A stretch of 63,687 nt of DNA from a virus, in the IMG/VR virus record IMGVR_UViG_3300035034_001489, positions 1-63,687 of that record. The stretch is one strand, 5' to 3'. The notes under the pieces were generated by a model, which was given only the letters and a program-made list of their open reading frames with translations, was not told the DNA's origin and did not search any database. Shown in pieces: positions 33,809 to 43,961 of the stretch (within the stretch, counting starts at the first letter, position 1; each line of letters opens with the position of its first letter). The translations under genes were made by a program, and so were the position numbers.

Positions 33809-34987
33809 ATGCTCATGGAATCACCAAAAGAAGAGCTGTCACTATCAGTCATTTGCGCGAATCTCCGTCGCCGAAAAGACCGACGTTTTTATGTGGAAAA
33901 CAAGATCAAGAGTATTTTGGGGCAACCTGTTGAGATTCTGACAGCAGTGGATGGTGATGAGGTTTCTGAAGCGCGTATTGCGAGGTACCCGAAAGGGGTC
34001 AGCACTTCCAGTTTTGCCGTTCGGATCACAAAGCTCTTGGCACTTCGAAATTTCTTGAGATCTGGAAAATCCCATCTGCTCTTTTTGGAAGACGATGTCG
34101 CCTTGTTACCGGAATTTGAAGAAACTCTCAAAAGAGCTATGAAGAGCGATGGTGACGTTGTTTATTTGGGTGCTAACCACGTAGAGCCTCCGACACCTGG
34201 TGAAGAATGGGACCACTGCACTTATGTCTATTCTAATCACGCTTTACTCTTTTCAAGAGAAGGAGCTTTGAAAGCGCGTCGTATGCTCTTAGAGTGGAAC
34301 TTCCCTCAAAGTGATGTTGAGTTTGCCGAAAACATTCGTTCAGGGAAGCTCAAAGCTCTTTGTCCTCGAAAGTTGGTCGCTTACCAACGCATGACCAAAA
34401 GCAATAACTGTGGCCACCCAGGAGACCTCTCACTTGCCCGAGGTCTCTCGATGGACCTAACAGGGGATGATGTCGCTGTTCTCGAAGCAGCTTTAGTTGG
34501 GTGTTATTCAGCCATCGAGTGGGGGACTGGCGGGACTTCTGCTTTCATTAGTCAATGTCTCGGGTTCTTCGGGATGCTAACCAGTGTTGAACACAATAGC
34601 GATTGGGCGTCCACCACACGAAATCTCCTAAAGACTAAAGGGGTTTCCACATACCGTCTCTTGGTCCGTCCTCCCCAATCGTCCCGCCCCGTCGAAATGT
34701 ATAACCGTTTCTCTGTTCGAGAACTATCCAGCTACATCAACGCTCCGGGACGCTACGTGCAGAATGGAAGGGTAGATCTGGCTCTCGTGGATGGAAGGCA
34801 GAGGATTGAGTGTGCCTTAGCTTCAGCAAAATGGTTGAGAAAAGGCGGAAAACTTTTGATCCATGATTTTTGGGGAAGAGCTAGATACAGGGCTCGTCTT
34901 CATGAATTGCTGGAACTTTTTGACTATGTTCTTGAGTCCCCGAATCTTGGTGATCGACAAGGGTTTGCTCTCTTCACCAAGAAGTAA
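33809..34987 (+). CDS. GT25 glycosyltransferase-methyltransferase fusion (moron-like)
   Basis: The product has 392 residues. Residues 12-210 look like GT25: VICANLRRRKDRR, HLLFLEDDVAL (EDD at 94-96) and a later SREGALKARRML helix. Residues about 225-392 look like a class I SAM methyltransferase: AIEWGTGGTS as the glycine loop and VDLALVDGRQR then KWLRKGGKLLIHDF. It is the only rightward gene in the 41-kb leftward arm, ending base-to-base against the GNAT-like gene. That makes it a candidate moron with its own promoter, which I cannot identify. A start at 33815 is also possible. Confidence 0.75.
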   Translation: MLMESPKEELSLSVICANLRRRKDRRFYVENKIKSILGQPVEILTAVDGDEVSEARIARYPKGVSTSSFAVRITKLLALRNFLRSGKSHLLFLEDDVALLPEFEETLKRAMKSDGDVVYLGANHVEPPTPGEEWDHCTYVYSNHALLFSREGALKARRMLLEWNFPQSDVEFAENIRSGKLKALCPRKLVAYQRMTKSNNCGHPGDLSLARGLSMDLTGDDVAVLEAALVGCYSAIEWGTGGTSAFISQCLGFFGMLTSVEHNSDWASTTRNLLKTKGVSTYRLLVRPPQSSRPVEMYNRFSVRELSSYINAPGRYVQNGRVDLALVDGRQRIECALASAKWLRKGGKLLIHDFWGRARYRARLHELLELFDYVLESPNLGDRQGFALFTKK

Positions 34988-35452
34988 TCAAGCAAGCAAG
35001 TGCTTAACGAAGACCTTCTCCAATAGGTCAAACTCATACTTCTCCCACAGGTCTTCAATCCCTTCCTCTTCGGCCCCGAGGTAGTGCCAACTGGAAACAA
35101 CCGCAACATTGCAGAGGTTGTTCTTTGCATAAGCAAAGAAGCTCTCCATTAAGTCCTTAATTAGAGGAAGTGCTTTTCTGGTTCTTCGAACTTCGGGTTT
35201 CACCCAAATGAGATTCGCAACAGCAAAGGAGCCGGGGAGAATTGGATTCCTGCTGATAGCCGCCACCAAGCAAGAGCTGGGGTCTTCCAAGTCATCAACG
35301 TATGCTGCACAGATCCGATGCTTGTAAGCTTCTTCAACGTTGGCAATTGTGAATTCTGAAGTTGTCCAACCTTCAAGATTTGATTCTTCAATTCTTTGTT
35401 CGAAAATCGGCTCCAAAATTGAAGCCAAATCTTTTTGCGGGATCGGTTTCAT
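34988..35452 (-). CDS. GNAT-like acetyltransferase
   Basis: The product has 154 residues. The centre AVANLIWVKPEVRRTRKALPL followed by a helix (LIKDLMESFFAYAKNN) matches the strand-4, acetyl-CoA loop and helix-3 arrangement of GNAT folds, with an R-R-x-x-K/G-type phosphate loop. The start directly abuts the upstream stop. The acceptor is unknown. Grouping with glycosyltransferases suggests modification of sugars or virion proteins. Confidence 0.55.
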   Translation of the reverse strand: MKPIPQKDLASILEPIFEQRIEESNLEGWTTSEFTIANVEEAYKHRICAAYVDDLEDPSSCLVAAISRNPILPGSFAVANLIWVKPEVRRTRKALPLIKDLMESFFAYAKNNLCNVAVVSSWHYLGAEEEGIEDLWEKYEFDLLEKVFVKHLLA

Positions 35453-36460
35453 CTACCTGCGAATGTAGCCATTTGGGAGAGCGTTAGGCATCGGGTTGGG
35501 CTGTGCCATCACGACCGTTCCATCTTGGTTGGATCTCCCATCAATTCTTGCAAAAACACCATTTAGGTTTTCGATCATTTGACCTTTTTCAAAATTGGCT
35601 TTTCTGAGGTCAGAATCTTCTTTGGTATTAGATCCATAGCGAAGGAAAGAAGCACCATGCTTAAGAACCAGTAGATCACCAATCTCCATAATGTCATTAT
35701 CATCGAAGATCTTAGTAAACCTACGAGGGCCTTGGACAAGAACAACTTGAGGATTTCGAAGAGAGTGGTAGAAGCAATCTGAGGTAAGCCTGAACCTTTC
35801 AAAAGATGGGATTGTAATCCCAGGGCCATAGACGCTGAGAGTGTCCCCACCTTCGCCCCTGATGGCCGTGGACCCAACTAGGTCTTCAGGAAGAATCACC
35901 GACTCAATGGAAACGGCGACTGAGTTCGACATGCGCCAATGGTCACTGCATAATCTGAACTTGATCTTTTTCTGAGTTCCGCAGTGGAGGTTCACCCTCA
36001 CTTCGACGATCTTATCATCGTCACAAGAGCTTGAAGACTTGATCTGAATGCGAGCTGGGTGGAGCAAGTCCAACTCTGTCACACTGGTCTTCATTGCAGG
36101 GATCGACTCGTATTCCACAGCATACTTGTCAATGATCCCAACTTGGAGTTCACGCCACCGGGAACGAAGAGTGACAGGGTCTTTCCCCACAAAAACCCCA
36201 TCAACTCCAGCGAGGTCCAAAGGAAGACTGAACCCTCTGAACTTAAAACCTCCAGCGTCAATGAAGGAACTGACAGGAATTGCGTAAGTCGCATTTCTGA
36301 AGATGGGGTTGTCCGGGAACAGGTTTCTGATCAGCGTTCGCAGCTCGTTGATACGGTGGACAATTTCATCTCGATCATTAGGCCAACGTTTCCCTAATGG
36401 TTCAGCCATGAGCCTTCCCGCTTCTTTTAAGGTGATCGCTTCTGGTGCAATGCTTCTCAT
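35453..36460 (-). CDS. putative tail or adaptor protein, 335 aa
   Basis: The product has 335 residues from ATG 36460, which overlaps the previous TGA (ATGA). A helical N-terminus is followed by a beta-rich body with Cys and Arg pairs. The location between the collagen-like fibre and glycan genes suggests a virion component. I recognise no family signature. The C-terminus is Pro/Asn-rich ([11 protein letters not shown]). Confidence 0.55.
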   Translation of the reverse strand: MRSIAPEAITLKEAGRLMAEPLGKRWPNDRDEIVHRINELRTLIRNLFPDNPIFRNATYAIPVSSFIDAGGFKFRGFSLPLDLAGVDGVFVGKDPVTLRSRWRELQVGIIDKYAVEYESIPAMKTSVTELDLLHPARIQIKSSSSCDDDKIVEVRVNLHCGTQKKIKFRLCSDHWRMSNSVAVSIESVILPEDLVGSTAIRGEGGDTLSVYGPGITIPSFERFRLTSDCFYHSLRNPQVVLVQGPRRFTKIFDDNDIMEIGDLLVLKHGASFLRYGSNTKEDSDLRKANFEKGQMIENLNGVFARIDGRSNQDGTVVMAQPNPMPNALPNGYIRR

Positions 36461-37449
36461 CGTTTTAAAATCCACACACCCTTGATCCTATCAAGAGTGA
36501 GCTTGTGGTAGCCGGGGGTTAGAGAGACCATTTTTGCAGCCGTAGGTGCTGGGTCTGGAATGGGATGTGGCTCTGTTTTTTCAAAGTTCGCTGTTGCTGA
36601 AAAATCGAGAAGGACTGCACTTCCACCATTCACTTTTACAGTGATCAGCATTTGAGCAAAACCGTCCGCCGAAGTTTGAAAGGGTCCTTGCCCTGGATCA
36701 AGAGCGGTAAGAACCTTGTTTCCTGACAACTCCATGTAGTGGTGCTGGTTTGGGGCTAGTGTAACCCCATTGGATGGTGTCTCAATGGGAGGGCCAAAAG
36801 TTCCGATTGCAAAACCCTCACCCCATGAATTTGCGAACTTGGGTCCATAGAGGGTCAAGGGCCAAGTTTGTTGGAAATAGATTTGGCCCGTTTGTCCGTC
36901 CGTTGCCGTTGGTGGCTCAGTCCCTCCGAGAAATCCCAAATTGGCAGGACCAATAGGACCTGTTTGTCCCGGCTCTCCAGTGTCTCCCTTTGCCCCTGTT
37001 GCGCCCCGGTCTCCGACTTCACCTTTCTCCCCAGGAACCCCTCGCTCTCCGGGAATCCCTCTTTCTCCAGTGTCACCTTTTGCGCCTGGTTCACCTTTTG
37101 CGCCCGGTCCCCCTTCGGGGCCTGGATCTCCTCTTTCTCCTTTCGTGCCGGAACCTGAACCCCCCGATTCAGATTCAGACTCAGTTCCGGGGATTGGGGC
37201 TACAACGCCCGAGGGGTCAAACCATTCGCTTCCATTGAAGAATCGAAGGCCACCTACGGGGTGGTTGTTTCCGTTGGTCTTTTGCCATGCCATCTTGGAA
37301 TCAAAGGGGGGCGTAGGCCCGAAATGAACGATCTGTCCATTGCGAGGTAGGCAGACACTGAGAAGACGGGAGAGCGCACCTACTGAGAGCCCTTCTAGGG
37401 CTGTTGCGGCTTCTCCTTTTAGCGGTTGGATTTTAAGTGGTTCTCCCAT
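36457..37449 (-). CDS. collagen-like fibre protein
   Basis: The product has 330 residues. An N-terminal domain (1-95) precedes an acidic Ser/Gly linker. An uninterrupted run of 23 Gly-X-Y triplets follows (101-169), such as [20 protein letters not shown] beta-rich C-terminal domain (170-330) probably provides a knob. Five triplets have Lys in the Y position (GTK, GAK, GEK), the position modified and glycosylated in animal collagens. It would form a trimeric stalk. The start overlaps the preceding gene by 31 bp. Confidence 0.85.
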   Translation of the reverse strand: MGEPLKIQPLKGEAATALEGLSVGALSRLLSVCLPRNGQIVHFGPTPPFDSKMAWQKTNGNNHPVGGLRFFNGSEWFDPSGVVAPIPGTESESESGGSGSGTKGERGDPGPEGGPGAKGEPGAKGDTGERGIPGERGVPGEKGEVGDRGATGAKGDTGEPGQTGPIGPANLGFLGGTEPPTATDGQTGQIYFQQTWPLTLYGPKFANSWGEGFAIGTFGPPIETPSNGVTLAPNQHHYMELSGNKVLTALDPGQGPFQTSADGFAQMLITVKVNGGSAVLLDFSATANFEKTEPHPIPDPAPTAAKMVSLTPGYHKLTLDRIKGVWILKR

Positions 37450-39467
37450 CGTTCTTTGGCTGGTGATTCGTTGGTCTCAAAAAGATCTAAGACGTTTGAT
37501 GATACTTCGTTTTCCTCACTATCTCCAGACTTTGTTTTTCCGGCAGAAGCTTCGAGTTGAAGCCTTTCAATTTCGCAGTACCCAAGACCTTCAATTCGAA
37601 TTTGAAACCAAGAAGAATCGTTTAGGGAAGACGGTGGTTCGCCCAAGGGGATCGTCTTTCTTTTGGTCTTGTCCACATTGATTTCTTCAAAACCATATTC
37701 GACCCAATCGTTTGTCTTGTCAGACCTGATTAAGATTCGAATGGCCTTAGTGTGAGTCCCGACAACCACTTGAAGAGACCCATTTTTGATGGTGTCAAGA
37801 GTCTGGTGATTGGATGGGGATTCTTGACATGTCTCAAGAGACCATTCAATAGGCTTAAAACTTCCACAATGACAGTCCTCTTTAAGAGACTTATTGATGT
37901 AAGCAAAAAGAACCTCACCACCGTTTTTAGAACAGAGAAACCCAAGAGAGTTACTGGTGTTCCTGTCTTTCAGATTTAGAAAATTATGAATGCCTGAGAT
38001 AGAGGCATCAGTGATCCAAAGGCCCTCCCACCTTGCAATGTTAGTGAGGTCCTCTGTGAATCGAGTGGCTTGATTGTATGAAACGAACCCCACACCCATT
38101 GGAGAGGCTGAAATCTTTGGATCCACTCTCATTCCAACGGAGCTGAAAATCCTGTTCCCACCAACCCACCAACCGCAAGCAGACCCCGAGAGTAAATCTT
38201 CATCATCGCTTGACAGGATTGGGTCCACATCTTGTGAGATCCGATCAATTTGCTCTGTTTGAAAAGTCTTTTCTCCTAGAAGTCTCGACAAGAAGTGAAG
38301 GCCGTGAGGAGATCGAAAAACTTGGTCATTGGAGACACCTCGAACAGCATACCGTCCAACCGCGCTAACATCCTCCACGATTCTGTTGTAAAGACGCTTC
38401 TTCTCCCACCCCTCAGTAATTGTCTCACCTTTACCCGATGAACGGGTATCACGGGGGAACTGATTAGTGTTGTAACGAGCCACACCATTAGAGAAGTAAG
38501 CAATTAGATCCCCCTGACCATTTGACGAATCTCCAGAAGTAAGAACGTGGAGGGCGACCATTTCCCCCAAGTCAGAGTTCCAAGTCAAAGGGTCTCCATA
38601 TCTTGGAAGGGCCTGTTCTTCCATTAGGATCAGATCCTCTGTGGTTTTGTAGCCCGTCTTATGAACCATATCACTCACAAAGACTGCGAAAGGGTTCTGC
38701 TGATGGACTCGTCCGTGCGCGTAGATCCCCAACCCAGCTCCGTTGATCAGATAGTTTTCACGACCATCCATGCAAAAGGTATCATGAGATTCTTCGGAGA
38801 AATCCCCGCAGACATCTTGATACTTTTTCATGATTGATGCTTTCTTGTCAGCAAGTGACCCCCCGTTGCCGGGGCCTACTGATGTAGATGTTGGAATGGA
38901 TGTGGGGGGCTCAGTTGTTCCAGGGCCTTTTGTGTCCACATCCATTGGCCTAAGCTCAACGCAGAGGTGTTCCTCAAATTGAGGACAGCCGCTCATTCCG
39001 GGGCTTGGCTTGGCGCATCCCTCACCATTCCAGAAGATCGTATGGCTTCGAAGATTTTGAGCAACAAGCCAATTTTCTGCTGAGAAGATATTCACTTCGC
39101 CCCGGCCACAGAAGTCGTAGTTTCCACAAAGGGGGATCGCTGGACATTCAATCTGGTTGTATGAGGTCTCTGCGAGGAACAAGACACCATTCACACACAC
39201 AACAAGGGCTGTGTGATTGGATGCAAACACTCCTGCTGAGAGGCCCTTTGAAGGGGAGTAAAAGTGAGATCCTTGGACCTGCCCCTTGATCCCAAGAGAC
39301 TGATAATCAAATCCGGGCCTAACCTTGATCGCGCCATTTTCAAAAGCCAAGTTAGTGGCACTCGAAAGCCTCCCCGCCCCAATAGAGAGGGGGTGCTGGA
39401 GCATGTCCACTCCATCTGTTCCTGATGGATCTTGCTTAGAGGGGATCTTGATTAGTTCGAACTTCAT
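37419..39467 (-). CDS. tail nozzle-like protein
   Basis: The product has 682 residues, beta-rich. The opening ([19 protein letters not shown], then IKVRPGFDY) resembles the start of podovirus tail nozzle proteins, where a short motif gives way to beta-propeller-like repeats. A Pro/Thr/Ser/Gly linker (about 180-200) and several Cys residues follow. The start overlaps the stop of the GT25 gene by 4 bases. The assignment rests on N-terminal pattern, length and position next to a fibre. Confidence 0.45.
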   Translation of the reverse strand: MKFELIKIPSKQDPSGTDGVDMLQHPLSIGAGRLSSATNLAFENGAIKVRPGFDYQSLGIKGQVQGSHFYSPSKGLSAGVFASNHTALVVCVNGVLFLAETSYNQIECPAIPLCGNYDFCGRGEVNIFSAENWLVAQNLRSHTIFWNGEGCAKPSPGMSGCPQFEEHLCVELRPMDVDTKGPGTTEPPTSIPTSTSVGPGNGGSLADKKASIMKKYQDVCGDFSEESHDTFCMDGRENYLINGAGLGIYAHGRVHQQNPFAVFVSDMVHKTGYKTTEDLILMEEQALPRYGDPLTWNSDLGEMVALHVLTSGDSSNGQGDLIAYFSNGVARYNTNQFPRDTRSSGKGETITEGWEKKRLYNRIVEDVSAVGRYAVRGVSNDQVFRSPHGLHFLSRLLGEKTFQTEQIDRISQDVDPILSSDDEDLLSGSACGWWVGGNRIFSSVGMRVDPKISASPMGVGFVSYNQATRFTEDLTNIARWEGLWITDASISGIHNFLNLKDRNTSNSLGFLCSKNGGEVLFAYINKSLKEDCHCGSFKPIEWSLETCQESPSNHQTLDTIKNGSLQVVVGTHTKAIRILIRSDKTNDWVEYGFEEINVDKTKRKTIPLGEPPSSLNDSSWFQIRIEGLGYCEIERLQLEASAGKTKSGDSEENEVSSNVLDLFETNESPAKERWENHLKSNR

Positions 39468-40072
39468 CTGGTTCCAATGAAACTTCCGATCACGGGGTTC
39501 TGTCTCACAATCTGTGTTTTAGAAAGGAGCGTTTTGAGGTGTCCTTCCCAAGACAAATGATGAAGTAAGTGATCGGATGACTTCACGATAGGGTTTGAAT
39601 GTTCGAGCAAGATCTTAGCACCTTCAACGGTGGCGTAGTAGCCCTGCGTCCCCCAGGGAAGCCCTTTGGTGATGTGATCCCGTTCCCGCTCTTGAACGAG
39701 TTCATAAATACTCTTATTACCAGCCTCGAATTGATCATTGAGGTTGCAGAGGAGTTTCACATGCTCAACATGCTCGAAGTCTTTGTGGCTGATCCAGCTC
39801 TCAAAGTAGGCATCGTCTTCCAAGATCAAGCAGTCTTTTCCGAGCTCGATCATCTTCTGATAGGCAAGGCGGTGGGAATATGCACAAGCGATTTCACCCG
39901 CTGTCAGGTGGGTGTCTTGGCTCAACGGGATCTCCCGGAAACGGGTAGTTTGGTAGTCCACAGCTTCAATCTGGGTGACATGGAAACCCCACCCCTCAAG
40001 CTGTGTCTTGAGAAAGGAAGAGTTTAGAGCCCTTACGGGGTCTGTCATTAGAGTAACGATAAGAGCGTGCAT
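39464..40072 (-). CDS. GT25 family glycosyltransferase
   Basis: The product has 202 residues. ACAYSHRLAYQKMIE (about 62-76), CLILEDDAYF (EDD at 85-87) and GTQGYYATVEGAKILLEH match the GT25 (LPS glycosyltransferase and procollagen galactosyltransferase) pattern of S-H-x-x-x-W/Y, EDD and a later helix. The length is near that of bacterial GT25 domains. It overlaps the GT8-like gene upstream and the nozzle gene downstream, so it is part of the virion operon. Confidence 0.8.
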   Translation of the reverse strand: MHALIVTLMTDPVRALNSSFLKTQLEGWGFHVTQIEAVDYQTTRFREIPLSQDTHLTAGEIACAYSHRLAYQKMIELGKDCLILEDDAYFESWISHKDFEHVEHVKLLCNLNDQFEAGNKSIYELVQERERDHITKGLPWGTQGYYATVEGAKILLEHSNPIVKSSDHLLHHLSWEGHLKTLLSKTQIVRQNPVIGSFIGTR

Positions 40073-40854
40073 TAGTCGAGCTGGTAGGTGTATTTTTCAG
40101 CGTAGTATTTGAGTGCGCGGAGCTTTTTATTTTCAGCCAAAGAGTAACCCGCAGCATGAATGGCAACAGGTGTCGGCCTTTCGCCAGCCTGTCGGATCAT
40201 TGAAAGATCTTCAGTTGCTTTTCTCGCAATGTCAGCAGCAAGCTGCATCTCTTCAGCAACGCCATAGACTGAGGACTTACCTGCGGCATCTCTCGCAAAG
40301 TCACGAGCGGCAAGAAATCCCGCAGCCGCATTGGCAGCGGCAGGAACGTAGTTGTAGCTGTTCGGTAGAAGGGAGAGCTTGCAGTGTTTTTGGACTCCGG
40401 CATTCAGACAGCTTTGCTCTCCAAAATCATTGATAGCTTTCCCGTGACTGTTTAGAAGCCTACGAGCTTCGGCAAACGCTTCAATATGGCGTTGATTCCA
40501 GATGTAGAATCCAGTGTTGAAATACCTGGTGTTGTCAATCCCCAAGACTTTGCTGTCGTGGTATGGGAAAATATAAGGGTCCTCTCTCCCAGGGTCGGCA
40601 ACTGCGAAGAACTCCTCACGGTCGTTAAAAGGCGAAAGGTCGCAATCTCGAATGAACCACAGGTCTGCATCAAAAAAGACAATGGTCTCCTTGATGTGGT
40701 TGAACATCTTTGAGAGGTTCAGCTTATAATGGTAGTTCCTATCCTCATTGGTGTGCATCACGAAACACTCAAGCCCCGTGTGTTTTGCGAACCGCTCCCT
40801 TGCTTTCTCTGCCAGTTTAGAAAAAGAGGGCGACGAAAGAGTAATTCCGATCAT
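40072..40854 (-). CDS. GT8-like glycosyltransferase
   Basis: The product has 260 residues. TIVFFDADLWFIRD (DAD at 62-64) is a clear GT8 DxD motif. YFNTGFYIWN (about 109-118) and IHAAGYSLAENK (about 233-244, His for the metal) follow in GT8 order. The enzyme would use a nucleotide sugar. It is followed directly by the GT25 gene, suggesting that the two act in sequence on one glycan. Confidence 0.8.
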   Translation of the reverse strand: MIGITLSSPSFSKLAEKARERFAKHTGLECFVMHTNEDRNYHYKLNLSKMFNHIKETIVFFDADLWFIRDCDLSPFNDREEFFAVADPGREDPYIFPYHDSKVLGIDNTRYFNTGFYIWNQRHIEAFAEARRLLNSHGKAINDFGEQSCLNAGVQKHCKLSLLPNSYNYVPAAANAAAGFLAARDFARDAAGKSSVYGVAEEMQLAADIARKATEDLSMIRQAGERPTPVAIHAAGYSLAENKKLRALKYYAEKYTYQLD

Positions 40855-40857
40855 TTC

Positions 40858-41694
40858 TTAGAAAAGAGAGTTCTCTTGTTCGGGGTTTTCTGAGATCTGT
40901 TCGAAAGACAGAACGCCATTATTGGAGACCAGCGAGTGCTTCCCCTCCGAAGGGATCTCTAAAACGTTGGCAACCGTTTGGATTCTTGTTCCAGTTCCGC
41001 AATCACAAGCACAATCACATTCACATGTGGTCGGTGCTGGGATCTGTTTCAAAACTACAATCCCATTTCCAGCAAGAGCTTTGAGGTCGCTGATGTCCTT
41101 TCCGTCTCCAGGATTTGAGAGAGCGTCATACCCTGTCAACCGAAGGTTATTTCCTTCTGAAATAAAACCCTGGTGTGACTTGCTTGCTTTGGAGACAGTG
41201 ATGACTCTCCACATGCCATCGACATGACGGATGACGGCTTCCGAACCATCTTCGAGACCTGCAATCCCATGTCCAAAACCCTGGTTGTCGCCAATGGCAA
41301 GGAAAGGTGCTGGGTTTGGATCTGATTGAGCGACAGGTCCCCAAGGACCTTTCCTGATCCACTTATGCCACAAGCTGTGAAGTCTGATCGGGATTCCAGG
41401 CTTCAAGACAGCTTTCCCCTTACGGACCCAGATAGCCCCGGTTCCGGCAAAGGTAGCGAAGCATTTCCCGAGGCTACCAAAAAGCTTGATAGGCTCATCA
41501 GTTGCCAAGAGGTCTTCCATGTTGTGGGGGACTTTTGAACCAGGAGCTGGTTGGTCAAGTTCAGAAGAGGTGCATGGCTCTTCACCGAGGACAGGGGTGA
41601 TAGGTGCATACTCCTCAATGGGGACATTGGGAGGGCTGACTTGGGAAGCACGACCATATTCATCTTGCTTCAGAACGTGATTATTTTGACTCAT
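40858..41694 (-). CDS. putative virion protein with Cys cluster
   Basis: The product has 278 residues. A Pro-rich N-terminus precedes a beta-rich core (about 70-190) and a compact Cys run CECDCACDC near 226-234 that could bind metal or form disulfides. The C-terminus ends in an acidic stretch. It sits between the endolysin and glycosyltransferase genes. I recognise no family. The composition suits a tail or fibre-associated protein. Confidence 0.55.
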   Translation of the reverse strand: MSQNNHVLKQDEYGRASQVSPPNVPIEEYAPITPVLGEEPCTSSELDQPAPGSKVPHNMEDLLATDEPIKLFGSLGKCFATFAGTGAIWVRKGKAVLKPGIPIRLHSLWHKWIRKGPWGPVAQSDPNPAPFLAIGDNQGFGHGIAGLEDGSEAVIRHVDGMWRVITVSKASKSHQGFISEGNNLRLTGYDALSNPGDGKDISDLKALAGNGIVVLKQIPAPTTCECDCACDCGTGTRIQTVANVLEIPSEGKHSLVSNNGVLSFEQISENPEQENSLF

Positions 41695-41695
41695 C

Positions 41696-42583
41696 TTATA
41701 CTGGTTTTGGGAGTGTTTTCCAAGCCTCTTCCAAAGCTGCGCGGAACTCTACAATTGTTGCTGAAAGCGAACCTCCAACATCGTTTTTGCGACGAGGTGC
41801 AATCTCATCATGGCTTCGAACGTTGTCAAAAGAGAAGCCTTTTGGATCGTTCCACTTGAGCCAGAGGCAGAGCTGAAAGAGAGTTTCTTCCTGCTCGTCA
41901 CTAAACTTGTAGTAAAGACCCGCCTTAACGTTGTCTTTAGCTTCGACAATACGACAGTCTTTAAGGTCGAACATGCGGGGGAACCAAGACTTAGCCTTGC
42001 CATTGGCTTCTGTCATTTTTCCAGGACAAGAAACTTCACAACCGACCAGGTAGTAGTCGGCGCGATTCGGAAAACCAGCTTTCTCGGAACCTGAATGTTT
42101 TCCCTTTTGGTTAAGCGGATTTGATTGCCCAAGTGTTCCGTCCTGGACAATGAAAAGGTATGAAAATGGTGAATCAGCAGCTTGGCCTGAACGATTTTCA
42201 AACGATTCGTCAGGATGACCAGCAGTGAAGTGAACAGTGAGTCCACAAGGCATTCCCCCGTTGCTGAGGTAGGCTCCACGATTGCGTTGAGTTTTGGCGT
42301 CACGAGCCCAAGGAATCCACCTAGAAAGTTTCCCATAAGCGGACACGGGGAAGAGTTGTTTAAGGTCATCCTCATCGACATCACCATCGTCGTCAAAATC
42401 AAGAAGTGGGTTCAGATCTTTGAAAGGACCAAATTCGTCCCCCGTGCAATTGTCAGGATTTGATAATGGGGGCGTTTCGCCGGGACGAGGTCCCAGCTCT
42501 TCATCTAAAAATGAAAGAGCTGAACTCACATCAGGAGTGGGACGGGTGAGGAGATACCTCAACGTAAAAAGAGATTCTTTCAT
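41696..42583 (-). CDS. N-acetylmuramoyl-L-alanine amidase endolysin with EF-hand-like loop
   Basis: The product has 295 residues. The catalytic domain is of Amidase_2 type: LTVHFTAGH (H118 as zinc ligand), YLFIVQDGTLGQ, KHSGSE, and RSHDEIAPRRKNDVGG (H258 and D268 as the other ligands). It would cleave the peptidoglycan amide bond. An N-terminal region (62-73) reads DFDDDGDVDEDD, an EF-hand or dockerin-like calcium loop. No signal peptide is present, so a holin would be needed. The lipoprotein gene lies just upstream. Confidence 0.8.
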   Translation of the reverse strand: MKESLFTLRYLLTRPTPDVSSALSFLDEELGPRPGETPPLSNPDNCTGDEFGPFKDLNPLLDFDDDGDVDEDDLKQLFPVSAYGKLSRWIPWARDAKTQRNRGAYLSNGGMPCGLTVHFTAGHPDESFENRSGQAADSPFSYLFIVQDGTLGQSNPLNQKGKHSGSEKAGFPNRADYYLVGCEVSCPGKMTEANGKAKSWFPRMFDLKDCRIVEAKDNVKAGLYYKFSDEQEETLFQLCLWLKWNDPKGFSFDNVRSHDEIAPRRKNDVGGSLSATIVEFRAALEEAWKTLPKPV

Positions 42584-42589
42584 TGGAGA

Positions 42590-42784
42590 TTATTTTCCAG
42601 AGTTTTGATCGACTGCGTTTTCATTGAAACGATCAGCAGCTTCGGCAGTGGTTTTTGCGGCTTCTGACCTGTTTACAGATGCGCTAATCCGGCCCGTTCT
42701 AGGGTTATAGGAGACTGAACAAGAAGCCAGCCCCAAGAGAGCGATTAGGAGAAGAATAAAGAGGATGATGATGTGGTCTTTCAT
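42590..42784 (-). CDS. small lipoprotein, outer spanin candidate
   Basis: The product has 64 residues from ATG 42784, which follows an A-rich leader (TTTAAACAAAACGACA). A basic start is followed by a hydrophobic signal (HIIILFILLLIALLGLASC) ending in an LASC lipobox, so the mature protein would be lipidated at Cys. A Ser/Ala-rich tail follows. Small lipoproteins beside endolysins are typical outer-membrane spanins. This implies a diderm host. Confidence 0.7.
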   Translation of the reverse strand: MKDHIIILFILLLIALLGLASCSVSYNPRTGRISASVNRSEAAKTTAEAADRFNENAVDQNSGK

Positions 42785-42847
42785 TGTCGTTTTGTTTAAG
42801 GTGAAACCAATATACCAGTTGACGCCCTGATCCCAAGAAGATATTGA

Positions 42848-42872
42848 GCGGGGTGGGCTATTCCACCCCGCC
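42848..42872 (-). other. GC-rich hairpin after the 360-aa gene
   Basis: GCGGGGTGG pairs with CCACCCCGC. On the - strand it follows the stop of the gene at 42879 and has no T-run, so it may stabilise a 3' end or act as a weak terminator. Confidence 0.45.
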
Positions 42873-42878
42873 AAATTC

Positions 42879-43961
42879 TTAAAGGGAAGCGACTTTTTTC
42901 AAAGTCAACGTCCCTGGGATTGTCAGCGCATTTTGGAGGGCTGCGCTATTTCGGACTTTCACCCCAACGGTATCTTCAGGTGTCAATCGGAGGGGGACCA
43001 CAAGCGTCTCATTGGCAACCACAGAGTTTCCGTCTTCAAGTCTCACACCAATGATTTGAGAATTGTCTGGGTCTGCATCATTCACTGAGATTCCAAACTC
43101 AATAAGCGGGTTGTTAGCCTCCGCAGCCGCAGTGAATCGAGGATTTAGGACCAGTTCATAAACCCCACCATGGCCTTCAGGAATCTCGAAGGTGTTCACA
43201 TCCATCTCTAAATTTGAGAGGTTGTCACCATCGTTGTCGAGGAACGAAAGGTTGTCCCATTGCCCAACGGCCTGAAAAGAGACGGCATCACCGGAGTCTC
43301 TTTTAGCTACTCCATACTTGTGGAAGTTTTCTTCAGGGAGTCGCTGTCTGCTGAACCATTCGATTGGGTTTCCCCCAGATCTCGGAGTGTAACTGAACTT
43401 CACAACGCCCGAACCTGCAAAAGTTTCAGCAAAGGTGAACACGGGCTCGATGTCACCCGCCACGCGGGCATCAGTCTCTTGGTCAATACGATTTCCTAGA
43501 ATGGCATCAGCGGACTCACGAGCTTGTTCGTCGAAAGACTTATCAGAATCAATCCGTGTGAAAATCCGGTTGACCTCAGAATTGATGTAATCTGTCTGTG
43601 AGACAATCACTTCGTCGATCCTGTCATTAACAACATCGCAGCAAGTCACGCATTCCATTGTCAGGATGTCACAAGGTTCCAGGACATACCCTGAAATATC
43701 TTCATCTTCATAGTCAATGGTGTATTGGGTCCCATCTACGAGGGCTGCGGGTTGGCCTTGAGCTGTTTCAGGGTCCACCACTTCAACATCCAAAACAGGG
43801 GCTTGCACAACCCCAAAGATGAATTCCGGTAAGTCTGTCTCAAGAGCTTCATTATTCTCTTGATTCAAATTGAGGCGAACGGAGTCACCCGCTGCCATTG
43901 GGGGTCCGCCTGGTCCGCATTTTACGCAGCCGACGACCTTAATAACGATAGTCCTAGTCAT
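42879..43961 (-). CDS. putative head decoration or fibre protein, 360 aa
   Basis: The product has 360 residues. The N-terminal 115 contain paired Cys (CVKCGPGG; CDILTMECVTCC). A coiled-coil middle (about 112-170) precedes a beta-rich C-terminal domain (about 175-360) with the look of a jelly-roll or C1q-like head. This stalk-and-knob plan, next to the capsid gene, suggests a head fibre or decoration protein. No family is certain. Confidence 0.5.
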   Translation of the reverse strand: MTRTIVIKVVGCVKCGPGGPPMAAGDSVRLNLNQENNEALETDLPEFIFGVVQAPVLDVEVVDPETAQGQPAALVDGTQYTIDYEDEDISGYVLEPCDILTMECVTCCDVVNDRIDEVIVSQTDYINSEVNRIFTRIDSDKSFDEQARESADAILGNRIDQETDARVAGDIEPVFTFAETFAGSGVVKFSYTPRSGGNPIEWFSRQRLPEENFHKYGVAKRDSGDAVSFQAVGQWDNLSFLDNDGDNLSNLEMDVNTFEIPEGHGGVYELVLNPRFTAAAEANNPLIEFGISVNDADPDNSQIIGVRLEDGNSVVANETLVVPLRLTPEDTVGVKVRNSAALQNALTIPGTLTLKKVASL

